Origin: Nilaparvata lugens
Taxonomy: Eukaryota; Arthropoda; Insecta; Hemiptera; Delphacidae
Length of the DNA stretch: 64,000 nt
NCBI RefSeq assembly: GCF_014356525.2
Contig: NC_052505.1
Coordinates: 48,562,906 to 48,626,905, forward strand
Direction of reading: 5' to 3'
The position numbers and the translations under genes are program-made. Of this stretch, positions 58,066 through 64,000 are shown piece after piece. The notes under the pieces were generated by a model. That model was not told the DNA's origin. It did not search any database and was given only the letters and a program-made list of their open reading frames with translations. The stretch's first letter is position 1. Each line of letters begins with the position of its first letter.

Positions 58066-58131
58066 ATCCGACTGCTTCAAATTATATGCAATGATATTGT
58101 TTGTGCTGTATTCTCGTATATCTTCTCTATA
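58066..58131. other. Short spacer
   Basis: No feature; ends in the TA that flanks the next element. Confidence 0.4.
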
Positions 58132-58383
58132 CAGAGTGGCGCAAAAGTCACTGGACAGTTGGCTAAAAGAAAAAAGAAAATAACAGGAAGATGTAGTAGG
58201 TAGTTTTAGCCCATGATGTTGGTATTACAAAAGTATGTCACAGTGTTCCCGAAAGACTGGAAAGATGTATTAATGAAGACGGAAAACACTTTGAACATAA
58301 AAAATAATTCTAAGTATTTTTGTAATAAAAAATAAATTCAGTCTTTGTTTATAGCAGTTTCCAGTGACTTTTGCGCCACTCTG
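58132..58383. mobile_element. TA-flanked MITE with 25-bp terminal inverted repeats
   Basis: The left end CAGAGTGGCGCAAAAGTCAC and the right end GTGACTTTTGCGCCACTCTG are exact complements, extending to about 25 bp with one difference. TA lies on both sides, the Tc1/mariner signature. The interior (about 58245-58305) encodes a scrap reading VPERLERCINEDGKHFEH, matching how many insect DDE_3 transposases end. This is a deletion derivative of an autonomous element. Confidence 0.9.
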
Positions 58384-58700
58384 TATAATAAGAGAGAGTA
58401 GGGCTGTGTTTGTTCATGTATTTGTGTGTTCCTCTGTTCGCATCAAAACATGTCAACTTGTGGATTGCATACCGGAAAAATGGGAATGATTTAGATCTCC
58501 AAATTTTGCACATAGATTCTAAAAATATCAATCTCGTGCACCTGGAAGCCTAAATTCCAATTTTCCTTCTAGATTTTTCAGAATTAATGTTGAAATTCAT
58601 CTATGCTACCATACATGACGTTCCATAGGCTACATTGTTGAGCCCAAAGTGTGTTTTTTATGAGGAGGTTATAATGCTGTTACAAGACAATCATTTTTGA
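58384..58700. other. Non-coding spacer
   Basis: No gene. It contains distant relatives of the Helitron-like body (AAATTTTGCACATAGATTCT). Confidence 0.4.
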
Positions 58701-58783
58701 ACGGCAGTCTAGCCGTTCGGTGAAATGGTAGCTTACGGAGCGATGGTCCCTCGGTTCGAATCCCGATGCTTCTCATTTTTTTT
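58701..58783 (+). ncRNA. tRNA-like pol III promoter region (SINE head or tRNA pseudogene)
   Basis: An A-box-like TAGCCGTTCGGTG (58710-58722) and a textbook B box GGTTCGAATCC (58753-58763) are spaced as in a tRNA. A run of eight T (58776-58783) would stop pol III. The acceptor stem does not pair and the T-arm is imperfect, so it is not a functional tRNA. A 6-bp hairpin AACGGC/GCCGTT overlaps the A box. I favour a tRNA-derived SINE head. Confidence 0.5.
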
Positions 58784-59197
58784 GTTCTTGATTTTCTCCC
58801 TCGAAACGTATTATTATCAATTATTTTTTGAAGGAATTTGTTTTCATTACAATTGAACTAGGATTTTATCAAATAATTATTTTTAATGTAAAATTTTGCC
58901 ACCAGTACAAATGAAATGGGCATAGTCTTCATGCTGTAAGCCTATCATTGAATTTCATAAGAGAAACATGAATAGATCACAATAAAATAAGTAATAATTT
59001 ATATTCTTCAGTTATAATGTATTATCAGACACGAATTCCCAGTGAAACGAGAATTTTAGGTATTTAGTTTGGAATGGGAAAACAAAAGGCTGTCTGATTC
59101 AAATTGAGGAGGATCCTAATCGAACTAAAATTTATTCATGCATTGGAAAAATCAATATGATTCTGTGAGGTTTTCAAGTATTATGTATTCTTCAGTT
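58784..59197. other. AT-rich non-coding stretch
   Basis: No supported feature. Confidence 0.5.
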
Positions 59198-59405
59198 TTC
59201 TATGCTATAATGAAGGAAAGAGCTGGCTTATACACGTAAGGAATAGGGAATTATGTTTGACGCATCATCACGTCCGAAATATAATCAACTGATTATTAAT
59301 TTGAAATTTTGCGTACAGATTCTTAATCAACCGAGGATGGTTATTTATGCCTATTTTCAGTTCTTGAAGATTTCATTACGTCAAGTTTTCAATTTGTCAT
59401 GCTTC
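59198..59405 (+). mobile_element. Helitron-like non-autonomous element, copy 3 (3' end lost)
   Basis: It begins CTATGCTATAATGAAGGAAAG and follows the family body through AATTATGTTTGACGCATCA and ACCGAGGATGGTTAT to ACGTCAAGTTTTCAATTTGT. It stops before the terminal hairpin. Confidence 0.6.
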
Positions 59406-59589
59406 CAGTTGTTGTATAGAAGCAGCTGAACATTTCTTTTAGAAGTACACTAGATGATAGGTATGATTGGGGATCCTATTCGAATAAAAATAACTGATTT
59501 TCTGTCGCAGCAAAACCGCACCGATTTCTCATACCGTTCAAAAGTTATTCTCATTCAAAGATACTGATAAATCATCCATCCATCCATCA
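59406..59589. other. Short spacer between Helitron-like copies
   Basis: No supported feature. Confidence 0.4.
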
Positions 59590-59825
59590 TCTTTACTATA
59601 ATAATGGAAAGAGCTGGCTCATACACGTACGTGATGTAGGAAAATTATGTTTGACACATCATCACGTCTGAACTACTGGACTGATTGATTTGAAATTTCG
59701 CATAAAGATTCTTCATTAACCGAGGATGTTTATAGACCTATTTTCAAATTTCGAATTTTTATTACGTCAAGTTTTCATTTTGCAGTTTTAAAATAGACCC
59801 TTGCGAAGCAAGGATTACCTACTAG
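59590..59825 (+). mobile_element. Helitron-like non-autonomous element, copy 4 (both ends present)
   Basis: It starts after A as TCTTTACTATAATAATGG and ends CCTACTAG before T, fitting the Helitron rule of a TC start, CTRR end and insertion between A and T. The terminal hairpin CCCTTGCGAAGCAAGG is nearly perfect. At 236 bp without coding capacity it is non-autonomous. Confidence 0.65.
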
Positions 59826-60235
59826 TTTATTATATCTATGGTGTGTCATATTCTATGTATAGTTTTATTCTGAAGTTATTAATAGCCTTGATTCAATAAA
59901 ATCATTCTTATTCTTATTCTAAGTGCTCCTATTCAGTCCTGTCCCATCATATTATGACCGTTTTGACACCAAGAAGTAATAGAGGATTACTGGCAAAGGA
60001 ACCGTAAAAAACATGCTTTCAGACTAATTATTGCACATCACGCTGCTGCAGTTGACAATTCAATACATAAGTTGTTTGGTTTTGTCAGTCAGCTGGTAAG
60101 GTCAGACTTTGTATTGTAGGCTATATGTACAAAGCATAATATAACAAACTACGGATATTGTGAGATTGTCTTCAGACTGTTGGCATTCCTCATGAATGCT
60201 TCTTATTCAACTAATGCTGACAGAATAATGCCAAT
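59826..60235. other. Non-coding stretch
   Basis: No supported feature. Confidence 0.45.
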
Positions 60236-60527
60236 CTTACTATAGAGGCAAGCGCACGCGCATGCACGAGAATGCCCTGCTCACTGGCCGCTGGCCATGT
60301 CACAGTTGCAAGTTGCCTTGCTCCCTTGCCACTTGCCAGGTGTGGACACACTTGCCAGTTCTGTCTCACTCAGTGACTCAGTGTGCGTTCAACTCTCGGT
60401 TGGGAAGGTTGACGCGTTGTGTCCGTCAAATAGCCAGAGTTACGTGTTATTTCTTGCCACCTTTCGGATACACGAGTGCTGTTTATCAACACCTGTCACA
60501 ACAAAAAGAATCGATGGTCACCTCAAG
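60236..60527 (+). promoter_or_regulatory. GC-richer promoter / first-exon candidate
   Basis: A sharp rise in G+C and CpG is seen against AT-rich flanks. An initiator match GACTCAGTGTGCG (about 60373-60385) resembles the one in the 14.19 kb island. About 140 bases on, ATGGTCACCTCAA is followed by GTTAGTAAT, a plausible donor, so a first exon of about 150 bp with a few coding bases would fit a rightward gene leaving the window. The 89- and 119-codon frames across it show no domain. Confidence 0.35.
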
Positions 60528-62174
60528 TTAGTAATCCATTTCCTTAATTGGTCAACTCAGTTCATTATAATTCCAAATCCGTATTCATATTCATTACTTG
60601 TCATAGACAGTAATGCATTCACATACTATATAGACGATTGTCATCATATACAATGATGGTTTTTTATATTAATCTCGTACTGTATTATTTGCGTGTGGCT
60701 TGGTGTGTTGAATTAGTTGTGATTGTTTAGAACATATTTATTTCAGCTGCATGGTTTGATAGCATTAAAATTATGTTCAAAATCTTCGATACTTATAATC
60801 TCAATGTATGTAAATTTGAAATGTTAAGTAACTGAGTTTAATAAGAGTAAAATATTGAACTGTTTTCTAATTTTCTATCAAATTTGTTTGATCATCGTGT
60901 TGCGTCAGGTTTTGTGTTGGGAACCTTATTTCGTTTGAGTTCGAGACAAATTCGAATTTTTTCATGAATCGTTATTCTAGGCCTTCTTTCATAGTCCTTT
61001 TATACTGTCAATAATTGATTTGTTACCAAAATTGATTCAAAAGACTCAAACTGATGTATATTTTTATATCGTTTATGTTTAACAAGCTGTCTAAAAATCT
61101 ACAATATCAATCTACAATAAAACATATCAGAGTCGTTGCATAAAAAAAATAGTTTTCAGTGTTTGAAGAAGATAGGCCTAATAAATTCCATAATGTTTAA
61201 TTCATTTGAAATGATATAATAATAATCATGATGCTTCTATCGATTGTATTCAGTATCTCTAAATAATTATGAGCCTCTATTTTAGTGAGTGACTTCATTG
61301 AAAAATTGCATTCCATAACTCATTCATGCTATAAATTGAATTCATCTATTCAATGATTCATCAGTGACATGTTGCTGGTTATTTGTATTTGCAGAAAAAT
61401 TCTCAGATCTTCGAATGAAGTTGATAATAATAGGCTTTTATTTTTCTATAGAGAGAACAAAATCCTCTTATGTTTGAATAATATTGTGTTGCTGAAGGTG
61501 ATGCTTCAGGCTTTTACTTGGGTTAAAAGTACATGGGAGAAATGAGATGAACGGACCTACAGCTCTAGGTGGGTTCCTCCAAACCCCCGGGAAAGTGAAT
61601 GCTGCAAGAAAGACTGCTGCTGATTACCCATCCAAGAGATGAACCTCACATTCACTCAGCCAGCGCTTTCATCAATACAAGTGATCAATCACACATCTAT
61701 TGAAATATTATACAAAATGTTAAAAATTCATAAGCCAGCGTACCAATCTCATAATTTTGATACTAAAGTATGTAAGCATTAGCATGTGCTCTAATCTTAT
61801 GATTTTCATTTTGATCACAGATTTTTTAGCTTATCAATATCAAGACAATTATAAAATCGTGATAGATACATCCTTTGATGACAAATTGCAATCTTTTCTC
61901 AGAATCAAAATTGTACAAGGAAATTATTCCGTTCTGTATAATGAATCACAGGCATTGTATTGGAATAGCAATAATTGCAACCAAGGTACTTTCAAATAAT
62001 TGCATATTCTTTTTTTAAACTTCAATGACGAGTAATCCAATATAGCAGCTCACTTTGAAGCAGTAGTCGGACAGTTCAAAATACAAATTTCAAATCAGTT
62101 TTCAGCAAATCTGCTAGTTACAAAATCTGAAAATTGAAACATTATTATCCATACAGATCTTTCAAATTGAAATT
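60528..62174. other. AT-rich non-coding stretch, possible intron
   Basis: No supported gene. A GC-richer patch at 61555-61670 (TGGGTTCCTCCAAACCCCCG) may be a short repeat. If the 60.2-60.5 kb island is a first exon, this would be intron. Confidence 0.4.
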
Positions 62175-62567
62175 CTATGAGTAAAGCACGAAATCACTCA
62201 AATACTCATCCATGCAGTACACGAAACATGCAATTATCATATTCTCTTCAACATAGTACACCGGTACATTGGTTTCAGAATTCCACTGAAAGCATGACAT
62301 CATTTGAATAATAGTAAAATTAAACCTAATCATTTTTTCCCAGACTTGTGTTTCTCGTTCCACATTCATAAAACACACTATCTTTCTTCTTTTTTCCCAC
62401 TTTGTTCTCTCGGTCAAGTTTGAAAGAGAGATAATATCACTAAGTATAGTTTCATAAGAAAGAGCATTAAAAACTATGTTCAAAATTCTCCAATACAAAT
62501 AGTTAGAACACAAATAATATTCTATTAGTCTATCATCACCAAATTTATTATTGCCACACCACGACAT
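62175..62567 (-). CDS. Hypothetical ORF, 130 codons
   Basis: This is the longest non-repetitive frame outside the BEL/Pao element and the disordered-protein gene. Composition is mixed, with Cys and aromatic residues (MSWCGNNKFGDDRLIEYYLC at the start, CFVYCMDEYLSDFVLYS at the end), and there is no low-complexity region. No domain is recognised and no splice sites or promoter are evident. A frame of this length can arise by chance in AT-rich DNA. Confidence 0.15.
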   Translation of the reverse strand: MSWCGNNKFGDDRLIEYYLCSNYLYWRILNIVFNALSYETILSDIISLSNLTERTKWEKRRKIVCFMNVERETQVWEKMIRFNFTIIQMMSCFQWNSETNVPVYYVEENMIIACFVYCMDEYLSDFVLYS

Positions 62568-64000
62568 AATTTACAGAATTTAATAAACGTATTTTAGTAT
62601 AATAATATATTCTAGTATATAATCATATTGATATACATATTGGTAATGATGTGCTATCGTGATAATTCCAGGACTGGTGGGGTGAAAGTATGGCTAGTAA
62701 ATAGGCTTTATACTATCTATCCTTGGGGTGGATCTGAAGTTTACGAGTTACGACTGATGAAGTTACATTTGAATGCCCCTCAATGGGAAGTCCAGTATTT
62801 GGGGCGTCTGGAAGGGTGCAGAGCAGAGTATTAAATAGTTCATTAAAATCTACATACGACGCACTCATGTCTGAAATTGTCTCGCTCGTTGCGATTGCAC
62901 AGTCTATCTGCTGAATTTAGTAGTTTTCACTCATTCTGCTCTTTCCTGCATTTCCTAATCGTATGTGGCAATGAAGAGCTATTGGAGAACCAAAGCAGTT
63001 ACTGTAGGCCGTAAATGACTTGAGGTATTGACAATTATTTGACTTATCGCTCATTTAGGACTTGATTTAGTTCAAACCTAATAGTTAGTAATCTAGTGGT
63101 GCGGTTTTATGTACGCTCATGCCCATTAACGAATCATGAACATTTCTCTCAACTCTATTTCCTTTCGATTTCTCTCTTTCTCTTTTGTATCATTCAATTC
63201 ATCTTCTACGTCTTGCCATCTCAACTCTCAACATTACTGCTTTCGTCTAATTTCAATCTCCTCCTCCTACTTCCATGTTCTGATTTCCCCTTGAACCGAA
63301 ATTTGATTACTCTTTCGTGTTGTATACGGTGTTGAAGTGTACGGTAATTATGGATTTAAGTGATTTTCCACCTTGTTCTAATCAATCAAAGCTAGGAATC
63401 TATACTATATTATTATCATCATCATCTTCTGAAATTCCCCCTTTAAATTCCCCCTTTCCTTTTTAGGACGTACCCCATTGCATTTAACAACCTTCAGCAT
63501 ATCTGAGGGTGCTCGGTTACATCTTCAACATCCATAATTGATTTCTGTCAGCAGGTCGGTTTCCGGTTCAACATATCATATTAATCAGTGCTTTTTGTGA
63601 TAGTGTGCTGATAGTTCCAGTTTATATGAATTTACATTCATATAGGATTAAACTCCTTCAACCAGGAGTTCCGTATTGTTCATCAGTCCATTGGCTTATT
63701 TATCTAGACTGGGATGGATGAGAGTGAAACAGTACACATCATATATGATAATAATTGAGGCAACATAATTACGTTTCCTCTTCACTACTTCTCTTCCAAA
63801 ACAATACGATCATGCTCTTTTGAGTGATTTGATTATCCTCAAATGTCAAAATATTATGTCAATGGACATGAGCCAGCCAGGTCACTCAATGTTATTATTA
63901 ATATTATTAATAGACATTATGTATGAGTAACTTGTGGCAATATATTGATGGGTGTTTTGGAACGTTGTGACGAGGGTCGGTCAATACTTAGTAGAGCTTG
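62568..64000. other. Non-coding stretch to the window end
   Basis: Frames of 68 codons (62628-62834) and 79 codons (63096-63335) have no motif. The first follows TAATTCCAG, an acceptor-like sequence, but no donor or partner exon is found. Confidence 0.4.

Overview
This window is eukaryotic, AT-rich, non-coding-dominated DNA that looks like an insect nuclear genome. The nested repeats (a CA-microsatellite element, a cluster of short CTAG-ending elements, a TTTAAATG minisatellite) match what I remember of planthopper genomes such as Nilaparvata. That assignment rests on memory and was not searched. Nothing prokaryotic is present: no operons, no CRISPR array, no phage. Two 100-base N runs (12667-12766 and 46080-46179) mark assembly gaps.

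Layout. 1-12.7 kb: minisatellite, an LTR-like repeat, a 596-bp segment found twice almost unchanged, a CA-microsatellite element, a broken mariner-type transposon, a foldback MITE and a second transposase relic. 12.8-14.3 kb: a homopurine tract, then a GC-richer promoter-like island. 15-19 kb: a family of ~450-bp repeats, one copy split by an RTE-like LINE with a target-site duplication, plus a second copy of the LTR-like repeat. 20.4-22 kb: CA element and a LINE tail. 24.7-26.4 kb: a candidate solo LTR with TATA promoter. 27-31.3 kb: Helitron-like element, MITE, RTE-like LINE relic and a long foldback. 32-35.5 kb: microsatellites, a TATA/Inr promoter candidate and a perfect 34-bp palindrome. 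36.3-38.1 kb: a ~105-bp satellite of about 18 units. 41.7-46.1 kb: a decayed BEL/Pao retrotransposon on the minus strand, from gag zinc knuckle to integrase tail, running into the second gap.

46.9-50.8 kb holds the only convincing host gene: a minus-strand gene for a ~863-residue, highly charged, disordered protein with a Cys-rich C-terminal patch. It is broken by two single-base indels at A-runs, more likely sequence error than decay, and has a predicted 5' UTR exon and intron. 51-55 kb: two head-to-tail CA elements and a large inverted repeat containing a Helitron-like end, a nested foldback and a MITE. 57-60 kb: a LINE C-terminus with its 3' tail, a TA-flanked MITE carrying a transposase C-terminal relic, a tRNA-like SINE head and two Helitron-like elements. 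60.2-60.5 kb: a second promoter/first-exon-like island. The final 3.4 kb has nothing firm.

The genes do not form a pathway. The window shows how one host gene survives in layered transposon insertions. I found no clear new defence or metabolic system. The best leads are the disordered-protein gene, the microsatellite-carrying element family, the nested inverted repeat at 53-54.8 kb and the ~105-bp satellite.
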